DNA of 64,000 nt from Halomicrobium zhouii (GCF_900114435.1 NZ_FOZK01000001.1:124001-188000); one strand, 5' to 3'. Counted from the first letter of the stretch, positions 15,639-25,045 are shown. Notes: generated by a model not told the origin, from the letters alone. Numbers and translations: made by a program.

Positions 15639-15676
15639 ACGTGAGGTGACCGCCGTCGCTCACAAACCAGTTTCGT

Positions 15677-15799
15677 CTACTTGCGGTTCCCGCGCATCCC
15701 TTCCTTGAACCCCTGGACGGTCCGGCGGATCATGAGGTAGAAGAAGAAAAACAGCATCAGTAGGGCGGCGAGGATGCCGTAGGTGATCCACTCCTGCAT
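15677..15799 (-). CDS. 40-residue single-span membrane microprotein
   Basis: A short gene starting MQEWITYG, with a single strongly hydrophobic helix (about residues 8-24) and a basic C-terminal tail (IRRTVQGFKEGMRGNRK). The positive-inside pattern and a clear ATG about 40 bp upstream of the aminopeptidase gene support it as real. The frame can be opened further upstream but becomes serine/arginine-rich there. Function unknown; microproteins of this type are widespread in haloarchaea. Confidence 0.55.
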   Translation of the reverse strand: MQEWITYGILAALLMLFFFFYLMIRRTVQGFKEGMRGNRK

Positions 15800-15990
15800 A
15801 CCCCGTCTTTCACCGGCGGCGTTCAAAGTCGTTACGGGGTGAGTGGACGCGCTGGCTGGAACCGTGAGATGGCGGCGAATTCCCGAAATCCGCCGCGATG
15901 AACTAACTGCGCCCGGAATAGAGTTAGTCAAACGGCTCTTTGAGTGATCGGCACCAAGACTAATACCGGAGTAGAACATATGCTTTAACC

Positions 15991-16680
15991 ATGTCACTCC
16001 TTCCCTCCAGGGACCCGGCGACGCCCGACGCGGAGCCCCGGGTGATCGGTGTCGACAGCGAGGACGCCGACGACGTGCTCGCGGCGCTCTCGGCGGGGAC
16101 TGCGCGGAAACTGCTCGCCGAACTCAACGAGACGCCCGCGCCGCCGGGCGAACTCGCCGACCGCGTCGACACCTCGCTCCAGAACGCCCAGTACCACCTC
16201 GAGAAGCTCGAAACCGCCGGCGCCGTCGAAGTCGTCGACACGGCCTATTCCGAGAAGGGACGCGAGATGGACGTCTACGCGCCCGCGAACCAGCCGCTGG
16301 TCATCTGTGCCGGCGGGGAACAGGAGACCTCCGGCGTGCGGAGCGCACTGACGAGCCTGCTGGGCGGCGTCGGCGCGCTCGCGGTCGCCAGTTTACTCGT
16401 CCAGCAACTGTTCGGCCGCGGACTCGAGACGTTCTTTGGGCCGTCGGTCGAGCGCGGGAGCGCCGGCGGGACGACGCCGGACCCGAGCTACCTCACCAAC
16501 GGGACCTCTGCCGGCGGTGCCTCCGCACAGGCGACGGAACTGGTGACGGAGACGGCCGCGAGCGCGGCCGGGCCGGCTCAGTCCGCCGTTGGGACGATTC
16601 TCCCGCCTGGACTCGCCTTCTTCGCGGGCGGCGCCGTCGTGCTGGCGTTCGTCTTCGCGATCTGGTACGTCGATCGGTGA
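15991..16680 (+). CDS. ArsR-like winged-helix regulator with C-terminal membrane spans
   Basis: A 229-residue protein. Residues 28-95 are a winged helix of ArsR type (SAGTARKLLAELNETPAPPGELADRVD, then QNAQYHLEKLETAGAVEVV). After a linker, hydrophobic spans occur at about residues 122-138 and 205-225, separated by an Ala/Gly/Thr-rich stretch. Membrane-attached regulators of this architecture are common in haloarchaea and probably sense an envelope or membrane signal. The target is unknown. It is divergent from the microprotein and aminopeptidase genes, which could be under its control; that is inference. Confidence 0.75.
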   Translation: MSLLPSRDPATPDAEPRVIGVDSEDADDVLAALSAGTARKLLAELNETPAPPGELADRVDTSLQNAQYHLEKLETAGAVEVVDTAYSEKGREMDVYAPANQPLVICAGGEQETSGVRSALTSLLGGVGALAVASLLVQQLFGRGLETFFGPSVERGSAGGTTPDPSYLTNGTSAGGASAQATELVTETAASAAGPAQSAVGTILPPGLAFFAGGAVVLAFVFAIWYVDR

Positions 16681-16913
16681 AACGGCGACTTGACGTATCG
16701 ATCCGGCCGGGGCGGGTTCTGTAAAACGACTATTTGAGCTTACGAGAGGTATTTTGGACTCGGTTACCTAGAGGAGAATGCGCCGACCCGCTTCGGCCCT
16801 CCCGGCCGGACACGACTCGACCGGACACACACACCCGACCAGACACGACCGCCCGCCGCCCCGGGCGTTGGACCGCGCTCCGGGACTGACAGTACGCGCC
16901 TGTGCTGTCGCGC

Positions 16914-17423
16914 TCACGACGGACGGCTCACCTCCCCAACGACCCCCTCACCCGGCCGATGCGCCCGAACCACCAGTCTCTCGGCAGTGGCAGTGGCCTC
17001 GGCGTGTCCCGGCCGAAACTGACGCGGGTCGGCGTGACTCCCCGGATTGACCAGCACGCGACCGGACAGTTCTCCCAGTTCCGGGCGGTGCGAGTGACCG
17101 ACCACGACGACGTCAGCCGCTTCCTGTCGCGCGAGCATCGACAGTGACGTCTCCGTGTGTTCGTGGCCGTGGACGACCACGAACCGCCAGCCCTGCCACT
17201 CCAGCGTCGCGACCGACGGCAGACGCTCGACGAGCGACGGGACGTCGTTGTTCCCGTGGACCGCAACGAGGTCCGCGGCCTCGGCCGCGAACGCGTCGTA
17301 GACGGCCTCGGTGGTGAAGTCGCCGGCGTGGACGACGGTGTCGGCCTCGCGAACGGCTTCGAGGGTGCGACCCTCGAGTCGATGGCCGTCGGTACCGTGG
17401 GTGTCGGAGACGATGGCGAGCAC
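16914..17423 (-). CDS. YfcE/MJ0936-type phosphodiesterase
   Basis: A 169-residue calcineurin-like metallophosphoesterase. All five motifs are visible: SDTHG (about residue 5), HAGDF (about 42), HGNND (about 62), HGHEH (about 91) and GHSH (about 115). The GTG at 17423 is chosen because it places the first motif at the N-terminus, as in the family, and leaves room before the divergent transporter gene; the frame continues upstream but there overlaps that gene. Relatives hydrolyse phosphodiesters, possibly 2',3'-cyclic nucleotides, with Mn or other metals. The physiological substrate is not known. Confidence 0.85.
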   Translation of the reverse strand: MLAIVSDTHGTDGHRLEGRTLEAVREADTVVHAGDFTTEAVYDAFAAEAADLVAVHGNNDVPSLVERLPSVATLEWQGWRFVVVHGHEHTETSLSMLARQEAADVVVVGHSHRPELGELSGRVLVNPGSHADPRQFRPGHAEATATAERLVVRAHRPGEGVVGEVSRPS

Positions 17424-17490
17424 AATCGGGTTTGTTGCTCTGGCGTTAAATCCCGAACCCCTTTTGGTCCGGCCGCGTGTCGTCCCGGCG

Positions 17491-18465
17491 ATGGCAGGAA
17501 GTAAATCGGTCGTCCTGGCGGCGCTCGTGGCCAACGGGGCCATCGCCGTCCTCAAGTTCTTCGGATTCCTCCTCACCGGCAGCGCCGCGATGCTGTCGGA
17601 GACGTACCACAGCCTCTCCGACACGGGCAACCAGGTGTTCCTGCTGATAGGGATCCGATACAGCGACCGGGCCCGCGACCGCCAGCACCCCTTCGGCTAC
17701 GGGAAGTCACAGTTCTTCTATAGCTTCCTCGTGTCCGTGTTCCTGTTCGGTATCGCCGGCTGGGAGAGCCTCAAGCACGGCTACAGCCAGCTCACGGGCG
17801 GCGGTCACGGCGGTGGCCCCCACCCGGGGGAGGCCGTCGAGTTCCTCTGGATCAGCTTCACGCCGCCAGCCTGGCTCGACCCGGTCTGGGTGAACTACAC
17901 CGTGCTGCTCGGCGCGTTCGTCTTCGAGACGTGGGCGCTCTACAAGGCACGGGCCGAGATGAAACGGCAGATGAACGCCAACGACTGGGGCGGTTACCGC
18001 GAAGCGTTCCGCAAGACCAGCGACACGACCACGCTAACCGCCCTGACGGAGGACACCATCGCCCTGCTCGGCATCGTCATCGCGCTGGTCGGCCTCTTCC
18101 TCGAACAGCAGACCGGAAACCCCTTCTTCGACCGGGTCTCGGCGCTGCTGATCGGGATCATGCTGATGAGCTTCGCCGTCGCGCTCGCCTGGGAGAACAA
18201 GCGCCTCTTGCTGGGCGAGAGCCTCCCGAAGGACGAGGAGGCGAAGCTTCGAGAGATCGTCAGCACCCACCCCGGCGTGACCGACATCCTCGACTTCCGG
18301 ACCGTCTACTTCGGTCCCGGACAGATCCTTATCACCGGCGACGTCGCCTTCGAACCCGACCTCGACGCCGCTGACATCGACGCCCGGATCACGGACATCC
18401 AGGAGGCCCTCCGGGGGGCACAGGAGGGGATCGACCGGGTCTACCTCGAGACGGAGACCCTGTAG
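17491..18465 (+). CDS. CDF family cation exporter
   Basis: A 324-residue cation diffusion facilitator with an N-terminal membrane domain of about six helices and a C-terminal cytoplasmic domain from about residue 235. The first metal-site motif appears as ETYHSLSDTGNQ (His/Asp) at about residue 37, followed by DRQHPFGYGKSQFF, the family signature, and by LTEDTIALLG in the second metal helix at about 190. The loop with HGGGPHPGE resembles the histidine-rich loops of zinc transporters. It probably exports Zn or another divalent metal in exchange for protons, closest in look to the SLC30A9-like branch. Confidence 0.88.
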   Translation: MAGSKSVVLAALVANGAIAVLKFFGFLLTGSAAMLSETYHSLSDTGNQVFLLIGIRYSDRARDRQHPFGYGKSQFFYSFLVSVFLFGIAGWESLKHGYSQLTGGGHGGGPHPGEAVEFLWISFTPPAWLDPVWVNYTVLLGAFVFETWALYKARAEMKRQMNANDWGGYREAFRKTSDTTTLTALTEDTIALLGIVIALVGLFLEQQTGNPFFDRVSALLIGIMLMSFAVALAWENKRLLLGESLPKDEEAKLREIVSTHPGVTDILDFRTVYFGPGQILITGDVAFEPDLDAADIDARITDIQEALRGAQEGIDRVYLETETL

Positions 18466-18539
18466 GGGCCCCCGCTGGGACGCTATCACCTCCGCCCCGT
18501 GCCGAACCCTTTTGACCGATAGCGGCCAATCACTCCCCC

Positions 18540-20720
18540 GTGGCGACGACCGACGACGACTACCTGCGGTTTTTCCCCTACGAGGAGCCGTACGACCACC
18601 AGCGCGAGGCGATGGCCACCATCCACGACGCGCTGACCGACGGTCGCGACGTGCTCTTCGAGGGGGCCTGTGGCACCGGGAAGACGCTGGCGTCGCTCGT
18701 CCCGGCCCTGGAGTACGCCAGACACGCCAACAAGACCGTCGTCATCACGACGAACGTCCACCAGCAGATGCGCCAGTTCGTCGAGGACGCCAGGGCCATC
18801 ACCGAGAGAGAGCGCCTGCGCGCCGTCGTCTTCCGCGGCAAGGGGTCGATGTGCCACATCGACGTCGACTACGAGGAGTGCCAGGCGCTGCGGGACACGA
18901 CCCGGGACCTGGCCGAGGCCGAACAGGACGCCGCCGAACTCGAACAGCGCCAGGCCGACCTCCTCGAGGAGATGCAGGAGGGTAGCGACGAGGCCGCCGA
19001 GGCCCGCAGCTCCGTCGTCGACGAACTCCAGCACCTCCAGGAGGAAATCGAGGAACTGGAGACCGAGCGGTCGACCTGCGACCACTACTACCGCAACCTC
19101 ACGACCGACACGACGGACTTCTACGCCTGGCTCAACGACGACGTCCGGACGCCCGACGACGTCTACGAGTACGCCCACGAGCGCGGCCTCTGTGGCTACG
19201 AACTGCTCAAGGAGGGGATGGAGGGCGTCGACCTCGTGGTCTGCAACTACCACCACCTCCTGAACCCGGGCATCCGCGAGCAGTTCTTCCGCTGGCTCGG
19301 CCGGGACCCGGAGGACGTCATCGCCGTCTTCGACGAGGCCCACAACGTCGAGGACGCGGCCCGGGAACACGCCAGGCGGACGCTCACCGAGACGACCCTG
19401 GAGAGCGCCGTCGACGAACTCGCCGACACGGACGACGCCCGCTCGGAGGCCGCTCACAACGTCGTCGCGACCTTTCTCCGGGCGCTCCGCCAGGCCTACG
19501 ACGACGCCTTCGGCTTCGGCCAGCGCGAGAACGTCGACGAACACTGGGAGGACCTGCCCATCGCGAACGAGGACCGCCGCGACGACCTGACGCTGGCGTT
19601 CCTCCAGGCGTACTCCGGCCCGGGGTTCCACGAGGAACTCGACCAGGCCGTCGAACTCGGTCGCGACCTGGACGAGGAGTACGAGGAGGCGTTCAAGAAC
19701 GGCGAGACCGCTACGAGAGAAGAGTGCCAGACGCTCCAGGCCGCACAGTTCCTGACGGACTGGCTCGCCGAGAGCGACGACCTCGGTCAGTATCCGGTGG
19801 TCTCGGTTCGGCGTGACGAGGGCACCGGCGAGGTGTACGGCCGCGCCGAACTGTACACCTGCATCCCCTCGAACGTGACGACGGACCTCTTCGAGGAGCT
19901 CCACGCCGCCGTGCTGATGAGCGCGACGCTGCGCCCCTTCGACGTGACCGCAGACGTCCTGGGCCTCGACGAGGTGGAGACGATGGCCTACGGCGCGCAG
20001 TTCCCCGAGGAACGCCGACGCACCTACGCCGTCTCCGGCCCGGCGCTGTTCGCCAGCGAGCGCGACGACCCGGCGACCCAGGACACCATCGGCGGCGTGC
20101 TAGAGGACGCCGCCCGGATGACGCCCGGCAACACCCTCGCCTTCTTCCCGAGCTACGCCGAGGCCGAGCGCTACCACGAGCGCGTCGACGTCGACGGGAC
20201 GACCTACCTGGACCGGCCGGGCGAGTCGGCCAACGACCTCCGGGAGTCGTTCGTCGCGGACGACGACGCGGTCCTCTTTACCTCGCTGTGGGGCACGCTC
20301 GGCGAGGGCGTCAGCTACGACGGCGACGACGCCCGCACAGTCGTCGTCGTCGGCGTCCCCTACCCCCACCTCGACGACCGGATGGACGCCGTCCAGGAGG
20401 CCTACGAGACCGCCTTCGATGGAGCAGACACCGAAGAGGCCGGCTGGCGCTACGCCGTCGAGATCCCGACGGTCCGCAAGACTCGGCAGGCCCTCGGGCG
20501 CGTCGTCCGCTCGCCGGAGGACTTCGGCGCCCGCATCCTGCTCGACAAGCGCTACACGCAGGAGGCGGAGATGGAGATGCGCGACTACGCGGTCCGCGGA
20601 ACCTTCCCCCCAGAGGAACGTCGGGAGATGATCGACATCGCCCCGGACAAGCTGAAGTTCGCGATGCTGAACTTCTACAGCGACGTCGACGGCTACGACG
20701 GCGACCCGCCGACACCGTAG
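18540..20720 (+). CDS. XPD/Rad3-like superfamily 2 DNA helicase
   Basis: A 726-residue helicase, GTG start. It has Walker A GACGTGKT at residues 42-49, four cysteines (in GSMCHID, EECQAL, STCDHYY and RGLCGYE, about residues 104-221) placed like the XPD iron-sulfur cluster, DEAH (VFDEAHNVE) at about 262, and a C-terminal motor domain with TSLWGTLGEGVSY and QALGRVVRSPEDFG (motif VI). A long Glu-rich coiled coil occupies residues 120-180 between the cluster cysteines, longer than in the minimal archaeal XPD. Likely role: 5'-3' unwinding in repair. Monocistronic and followed by a triplicated 15-bp repeat. Confidence 0.88.
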   Translation: MATTDDDYLRFFPYEEPYDHQREAMATIHDALTDGRDVLFEGACGTGKTLASLVPALEYARHANKTVVITTNVHQQMRQFVEDARAITERERLRAVVFRGKGSMCHIDVDYEECQALRDTTRDLAEAEQDAAELEQRQADLLEEMQEGSDEAAEARSSVVDELQHLQEEIEELETERSTCDHYYRNLTTDTTDFYAWLNDDVRTPDDVYEYAHERGLCGYELLKEGMEGVDLVVCNYHHLLNPGIREQFFRWLGRDPEDVIAVFDEAHNVEDAAREHARRTLTETTLESAVDELADTDDARSEAAHNVVATFLRALRQAYDDAFGFGQRENVDEHWEDLPIANEDRRDDLTLAFLQAYSGPGFHEELDQAVELGRDLDEEYEEAFKNGETATREECQTLQAAQFLTDWLAESDDLGQYPVVSVRRDEGTGEVYGRAELYTCIPSNVTTDLFEELHAAVLMSATLRPFDVTADVLGLDEVETMAYGAQFPEERRRTYAVSGPALFASERDDPATQDTIGGVLEDAARMTPGNTLAFFPSYAEAERYHERVDVDGTTYLDRPGESANDLRESFVADDDAVLFTSLWGTLGEGVSYDGDDARTVVVVGVPYPHLDDRMDAVQEAYETAFDGADTEEAGWRYAVEIPTVRKTRQALGRVVRSPEDFGARILLDKRYTQEAEMEMRDYAVRGTFPPEERREMIDIAPDKLKFAMLNFYSDVDGYDGDPPTP

Positions 20721-20724
20721 GGTT

Positions 20725-20769
20725 CCGGACGGTCTACCGCCGGACGGTCTACCGCCGGACGGTCCACCA
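20725..20769. repeat. 3 x 15-bp tandem repeat
   Basis: The unit CCGGACGGTCTACCG occurs three times head to tail (the third with two changes), starting 4 bp after the helicase stop. The unit length is a multiple of three, but the frame is already closed. It lies in the 200-bp gap to the next gene. Confidence 0.75.
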
Positions 20770-20927
20770 CGAAAACCGATGGAAGTGGCGCGCAACTCCG
20801 GGACGGCGCGGCGCCTGGCTTCGGACAGTGGGCGGATAAACGCGGTGATCCGTGCCATCGTTTCCACGACGTGGAAACCTGCGAAGGGCTTCTTTCGCTC
20901 GCTCGCCGAAGCGTGAGGCGATCACTC

Positions 20928-22343
20928 ATGAGACGGGAAAGCGATGTTTCGCGGCGCGAGTTCGCGGCGCTGGCCGGGACACTCGGAGCCAGTGCGCTCT
21001 CGGGATGCATCGGCGGTGACGACGGTGCGGGAGAAACGGCACTGAACTCGACGTCCACCACCAGCACTGACGCGACCACGTCGGACGCACCGACGACCGA
21101 AACGGCGGCGTCGAGCGAACTCCTCGACGCCATCGAGCGGGAAGCGGTCTCGTTCGAACTGACCGCCTCGGCCGAGAACCTCGACGCCGTCGCAAATCGG
21201 CTCGCGGAATCTGCCATCGTGGGCATCGGTGAGGCCTCCCACGGCGTCAGCGAGTTCAAGTCGATTCCCCGCCTGCTCGTCCGAAGACTCGTGAGCGACC
21301 ACAGCTATCGCCTGATCGCGATGGAGGGTACCCTCGGCGAGTTCGCGCCCGTGAACGCGTACGTCACCGAGGGCGAGGGCGACCTCGAATCGGCGCTGTC
21401 CGCCCTCGAGTTCCACTTCTGGGGGTCGGACCAGGTCCGGGAGATGCTGGCGTGGCTCCGCGCGTTCAACGAGGGTCGACCGCGGGACGACCGCGTCGCC
21501 GTGCGAGGATACGACGCCCAGTTCTACGACGTGAATGCGAGGGCGCTCCGCACCTACCTCGAGCGCGTCGACCCGGACTTCCTGACCGAGATAGCCGACT
21601 CGCTGGAGCCGCTCACCACGCGGTCCCACGGGTCCGCGTCTGCGTACATGACCGACTCGCAGGTCGCCCTGATCGAGGACCTCCGGACCCGACTGGAGAC
21701 GAAAGAGAGCGAGTACGTCGAACAGGGCTCCGAGTCCGCGGTGGAACTCGCACAGCGACACGTCTGGACGCTGGAGCAGGGGCTCCGGTTCATGGAGAAG
21801 TTCGCCGCCGAGGAGTTTCCGGCTGGCAAAGAGATACGCGACGAGGCGATGGCCGACAACGTGGCGTGGCTCCGGGAGTGGACGGGCGCGGACCGGGCCG
21901 TCGTGATGGGGAGCGCGAACCACACGATGGGGAACGCCGCGCCGGCGAGTAAGCCGGGAACGCGGATGGGCCAGCACCTGGCCGACGAGTTCAGCTCGGA
22001 CTACTACTCGCTGGGACTGCTGTTCGGGTCGGGGTCGTTCGCGGTGCCGGCCAACCACGCGAAGACCGAGTTCGAGACGTTCGAGACGGGCGGTCTCCTG
22101 GACGGGACGCTCGAATCGACGCTCGCTGACGCCGCCTCGTCGCCGCTGTTTCTCGACTTCGAGGCGGCGCGCGAGCGGTCCGTACTCGACGAGTGGATAG
22201 CAGGGGCCTCGACGATACAGGTCACGACACCCAGCGCTCCGGAGAACGGCGCCCGACCACTGCCGGATCCGCCCGGCGAAGTACTCGACGGGCTCGTCTT
22301 CGTTCGCGACGTCTCTGCGGCGTCGTTCCCCTACACCGAGTGA
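20928..22343 (+). CDS. Erythromycin-esterase-like Tat lipoprotein
   Basis: A 471-residue protein. The ATG at 20928 gives a proper export signal: SRREFAAL twin-arginine motif, hydrophobic core and lipobox LSGC near residue 23, then a Ser/Thr-rich linker to about residue 60. The catalytic-type region follows with GIGEASHGVSEF (about 98-109) and AMEGTLGEFAPVNAYV, hallmarks of the erythromycin esterase (EreA/EreB) superfamily, which uses a His/Glu pair. The protein would be anchored outside the cell. Haloarchaea are not targets of macrolides, so a different ester or a succinoglycan-like substrate is more likely; the substrate is unknown. Confidence 0.82.
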   Translation: MRRESDVSRREFAALAGTLGASALSGCIGGDDGAGETALNSTSTTSTDATTSDAPTTETAASSELLDAIEREAVSFELTASAENLDAVANRLAESAIVGIGEASHGVSEFKSIPRLLVRRLVSDHSYRLIAMEGTLGEFAPVNAYVTEGEGDLESALSALEFHFWGSDQVREMLAWLRAFNEGRPRDDRVAVRGYDAQFYDVNARALRTYLERVDPDFLTEIADSLEPLTTRSHGSASAYMTDSQVALIEDLRTRLETKESEYVEQGSESAVELAQRHVWTLEQGLRFMEKFAAEEFPAGKEIRDEAMADNVAWLREWTGADRAVVMGSANHTMGNAAPASKPGTRMGQHLADEFSSDYYSLGLLFGSGSFAVPANHAKTEFETFETGGLLDGTLESTLADAASSPLFLDFEAARERSVLDEWIAGASTIQVTTPSAPENGARPLPDPPGEVLDGLVFVRDVSAASFPYTE

Positions 22344-22379
22344 GCAGACGGCCCGCGCTCACCGCCGATACGAGCCACG

Positions 22380-22649
22380 GTGGTCGAACTCGAGGAACCA
22401 GCGGTCGTATCGCTCGACGAATTCGTGATCGCCGGTCGCGCCCACCGAGGGCCCCCCGTCGACGGGCTGATGTTCGAACACGACGAAGCCGGCTACCAAC
22501 CCACCGCCCGGACCGAAGGATACGGGTGCTACGTCCCCGTCGACGACGAGACCGCGGAGTCCGACGACTACCGAGCGCCCGGGTCGCGTCGCTCCACCCG
22601 AAACCGGGGGCTTTGTGACCCCCGGCGGTCAACTCCGCGGCAATGCTAG
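22380..22649 (+). CDS. Doubtful small ORF (possible gene remnant)
   Basis: A GTG-started frame of 89 residues. The first 67 residues look protein-like for a haloarchaeon (acidic: PVDDETAESDDYRAP), while the last 20 are arginine/cysteine-rich and look non-coding. It overlaps the serB start. This could be a decayed gene or chance. No family is recognised. It fills most of the 300-bp gap between the esterase-like gene and serB; otherwise I see nothing there. Confidence 0.2.
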   Translation: MVELEEPAVVSLDEFVIAGRAHRGPPVDGLMFEHDEAGYQPTARTEGYGCYVPVDDETAESDDYRAPGSRRSTRNRGLCDPRRSTPRQC

Positions 22650-23275
22650 TCGCGTTCGACTTCGACGGGACGCTCTCGGACTCCGAGATGACGGTGTTGC
22701 TGGGGAGCCAGAACGGCACGGCCGACGACATGGCCGACATCACCGAGCGGGCGATGAACGACGAGCTCGAGTACGCCGAGAGCCTCCGCCAGCGGTGTGC
22801 GCTGCTGGCGGACCTCGACGACGACCTGGCCCAGGCGTCCTTCGACGAGGTCCGCCTGCGACCCGGCGCCGCGGAGGTCATCGCGGCGCTCCGCGAGGCC
22901 GGCCACTACGTCACCATCCTCACCGGCGGGTTCGAGCGGGGCGTCGCGGCCGCACTGGAACACGAGGGCGTCACCGTCGACTCCATCGTCGCGAACCGAC
23001 TGCTCGTCGACGACGGCCAGCTGACCGGCGACGTCCGCGGCCCGCACATCACGGGGACGAAGGACAACTCGCTGGAAGTGGTGACGAGCGTCGTCGACGC
23101 GGACCCGAACGACACCGTGGCCGTCGGCGATGGCGCCAACGACCTCCCGATGCTCCAGGTGGCGAGCCTCGCCATCGGCTTCGACCCGAAACCGGCCGTG
23201 GAGCCGGCCTGTCACGAGACCGTCGAGACGATGGAAGAACTGGGAGACCTGCTGGAAGCCGAAGGCATTCTGTAG
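22643..23275 (+). CDS. serB: Phosphoserine phosphatase
   Basis: A 210-residue HAD-type phosphatase. Motif I DFDGTLSDSE (residues 6-15) carries the nucleophile and acid aspartates, motif II TILTGG lies near 91, the lysine of motif III is in GTKDNSLE (about 135), and GDGANDLPML (about 155) supplies the metal aspartates. GDGANDLPM is the SerB type and length is normal. It dephosphorylates phosphoserine to serine, the last step of the phosphorylated serine pathway. serA, its first-step partner, lies at 46.9 kb in this window. Confidence 0.88.
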   Translation: MLVAFDFDGTLSDSEMTVLLGSQNGTADDMADITERAMNDELEYAESLRQRCALLADLDDDLAQASFDEVRLRPGAAEVIAALREAGHYVTILTGGFERGVAAALEHEGVTVDSIVANRLLVDDGQLTGDVRGPHITGTKDNSLEVVTSVVDADPNDTVAVGDGANDLPMLQVASLAIGFDPKPAVEPACHETVETMEELGDLLEAEGIL

Positions 23276-23311
23276 CGGCGTTCGGCCGGTCTGGGGCGGC
23301 GCCGCGTCTCG

Positions 23312-23650
23312 CTATCTGAACAGGCGGCGGTTGGTGAGTAGATACCCGATGACCAGGAAGCTCACGAGGGCGCCGATCAGGTTCAGATCGAGGAGCTGCG
23401 ACAGACCGCTCAGACCGTACACGATCAGTCCCGCCGCCCAGGCCCACGACCGGAGGTGCCAGAGTCCGTAGACCGTGACGAACTGGGCGGCTGTGAGAGC
23501 GAGCGTAACCAGTCCGAGAAGCGGCGCGGCGGAGAGCAGAATTAGCGAACCCACTACCCCGAGGACACAGCCGATGGCGGCGAGAACGTAAATTATCTTG
23601 ACGCCGAGCGGTGGGGAGGGCTGGCTGGCGGAGTACGTCGCGGGGGCCAT
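23312..23650 (-). CDS. Small multi-span membrane protein
   Basis: A 112-residue protein with hydrophobic helices at about residues 17-36, 38-58, 65-82 and 86-105, ending in a basic tail (YLLTNRRLFR) that places the C-terminus inside. The pattern resembles small haloarchaeal membrane proteins of the DUF2127 kind. No catalytic residue is visible. It converges on serB and follows the MetY gene in the same direction with a 100-bp gap. Confidence 0.6.
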   Translation of the reverse strand: MAPATYSASQPSPPLGVKIIYVLAAIGCVLGVVGSLILLSAAPLLGLVTLALTAAQFVTVYGLWHLRSWAWAAGLIVYGLSGLSQLLDLNLIGALVSFLVIGYLLTNRRLFR

Positions 23651-23749
23651 TTCGCACGTAGTTCTCCGGCAACTGGTGTTAAATCTGTTCCACGCTGCCG
23701 GAAAATTACCGCACGGATAACTGGTCGGAAACGGACGGAGTCGTGACGG

Positions 23750-25045
23750 TTAGCTCGTCGCCTGTTCGATGGCCTGGTCGAGGTCGGCGACGATGTCGTC
23801 CGCCGACTCCAGCCCGACGGAGAGGCGCACCAGGTCGTCGGTGACGCCGGCGGCCTGCTTCTCCTCGTCGGTGAGTTGCTGGTGCGTCGTCGACGCGGGG
23901 TGGATGATGAGCGTCTTGGCGTCGCCGACGTTCGCCAGCAGCGAGGCGACTTCAGTGGACTCGACCGTCGTCCGGGCGGCGTCGTAGCCCGCTTCCAGGC
24001 CGAAGGTGATCATGCCGCCGTAGCCGCCGTCGAGGTACTCGCTGGCGGTGTCGTGGGTCTCGTGGGATTCGAGCCCGGGGTAGCTGACCCAGGAGACGTC
24101 GTCGTGGTCCTCGAGGAACTCCGCGACGGCCATCGCGTTCTCGGAGTGGCGTTCCATCCGAACCGGGAGCGTCTCCAGGCCCTGGATGGTCTGCCAGGCG
24201 TCGAAGGGGGCCTGCTGGTTCCCCATGTCGCGCAGCCCGCGGGCGATGGCGGCGTAGGTGAGCCCCGCGGGGCCGAACGTCTCGTGGAAGTTGACGCCGT
24301 GGTAGGCCGGGTTCTCCTGGGCGATCTCGGGGAACTGCTCGGCGTGCTCGCCCCAGGGGAAGCTCCCGCCGTCGACGAGGACGCCGCCCACCGTCGTCCC
24401 GTGGCCGTGGATCCACTTCGTCGTGGAGTTCCAGACGATGTCCGCGCCGTGTTCGAGCGGGTTGCACAGATAGGGCGTCGCGAAGGTGTTGTCGACGAAC
24501 AGCGGCACGCCGTGGTCGTGGGCGATGTCGGCCAGTCGTTCGATGTCCGGCGTGACGAGCGACGGGTTGCCGATGGTCTCGAAGTGAACGTAGGCGGTGT
24601 CGTCGTCGATGGCCTCCTCGTAGGCCTCGTAGTCCAGCGTGTCGACGAAGCGCGCCTCGACGCCGTTCCTGGGCGCGGTGTGGGTGAAGTAGGTGTACGT
24701 GCCGCCGTACAGCGACGACGCCGTCACGATGTTGTCTCCTGCGTCGGCCAGCAGGAACGTCGCGAGGTTGAGCGCGGCCATCCCCGAGGACGTCGCGACG
24801 GCGCCGACGCCGCCCTCTAGCGCGGCGATGCGCTCCTGGAGGACGTTGTTCGTCGGGTTCATCAGCCGCGAGTAGATGTGGCCCGGCTTCTCCAGGGCGA
24901 ACTGCGAAGCGGCGTCCTCGGCGTCATCGAAGACGTACGAGGTGGTCTGGTAGATCGGCGGCGCACGGGCGTTCGCGTGGGACTCCGGCGTCTCCTGGCC
25001 GACGTGCAAGGCGTTCGTCTCGAAACCGCGCTCTGGGTCGCTCAT
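23750..25045 (-). CDS. metY: O-acetylhomoserine sulfhydrylase / Cys-Met metabolism PLP enzyme
   Basis: A 431-residue PLP enzyme of the Cys/Met metabolism family. Seen are the N-terminal TNALHVGQETPESHANARAP region, ATSSGMAALNLATF (phosphate-binding, about residue 84), LFVDNTFATPYLCNPLEHGADIVWNSTTKWIHGHG (PLP Asp, then the Schiff-base lysine at about residue 208) and a C-terminal STTHQQLT loop. The length near 430 and the HxxGHGT pattern after the lysine favour O-acetylhomoserine aminocarboxypropyltransferase over cystathionine lyases, which are near 390. It would make homocysteine from O-acetylhomoserine and sulfide for methionine synthesis. Confidence 0.87.
   Translation of the reverse strand: MSDPERGFETNALHVGQETPESHANARAPPIYQTTSYVFDDAEDAASQFALEKPGHIYSRLMNPTNNVLQERIAALEGGVGAVATSSGMAALNLATFLLADAGDNIVTASSLYGGTYTYFTHTAPRNGVEARFVDTLDYEAYEEAIDDDTAYVHFETIGNPSLVTPDIERLADIAHDHGVPLFVDNTFATPYLCNPLEHGADIVWNSTTKWIHGHGTTVGGVLVDGGSFPWGEHAEQFPEIAQENPAYHGVNFHETFGPAGLTYAAIARGLRDMGNQQAPFDAWQTIQGLETLPVRMERHSENAMAVAEFLEDHDDVSWVSYPGLESHETHDTASEYLDGGYGGMITFGLEAGYDAARTTVESTEVASLLANVGDAKTLIIHPASTTHQQLTDEEKQAAGVTDDLVRLSVGLESADDIVADLDQAIEQATS

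Noticed and set aside
16778-17147. Two plus-strand frames before and over the phosphodiesterase gene
   Set aside because: Pro/Arg/His-rich composition and antisense overlap with a gene that has all five phosphoesterase motifs.
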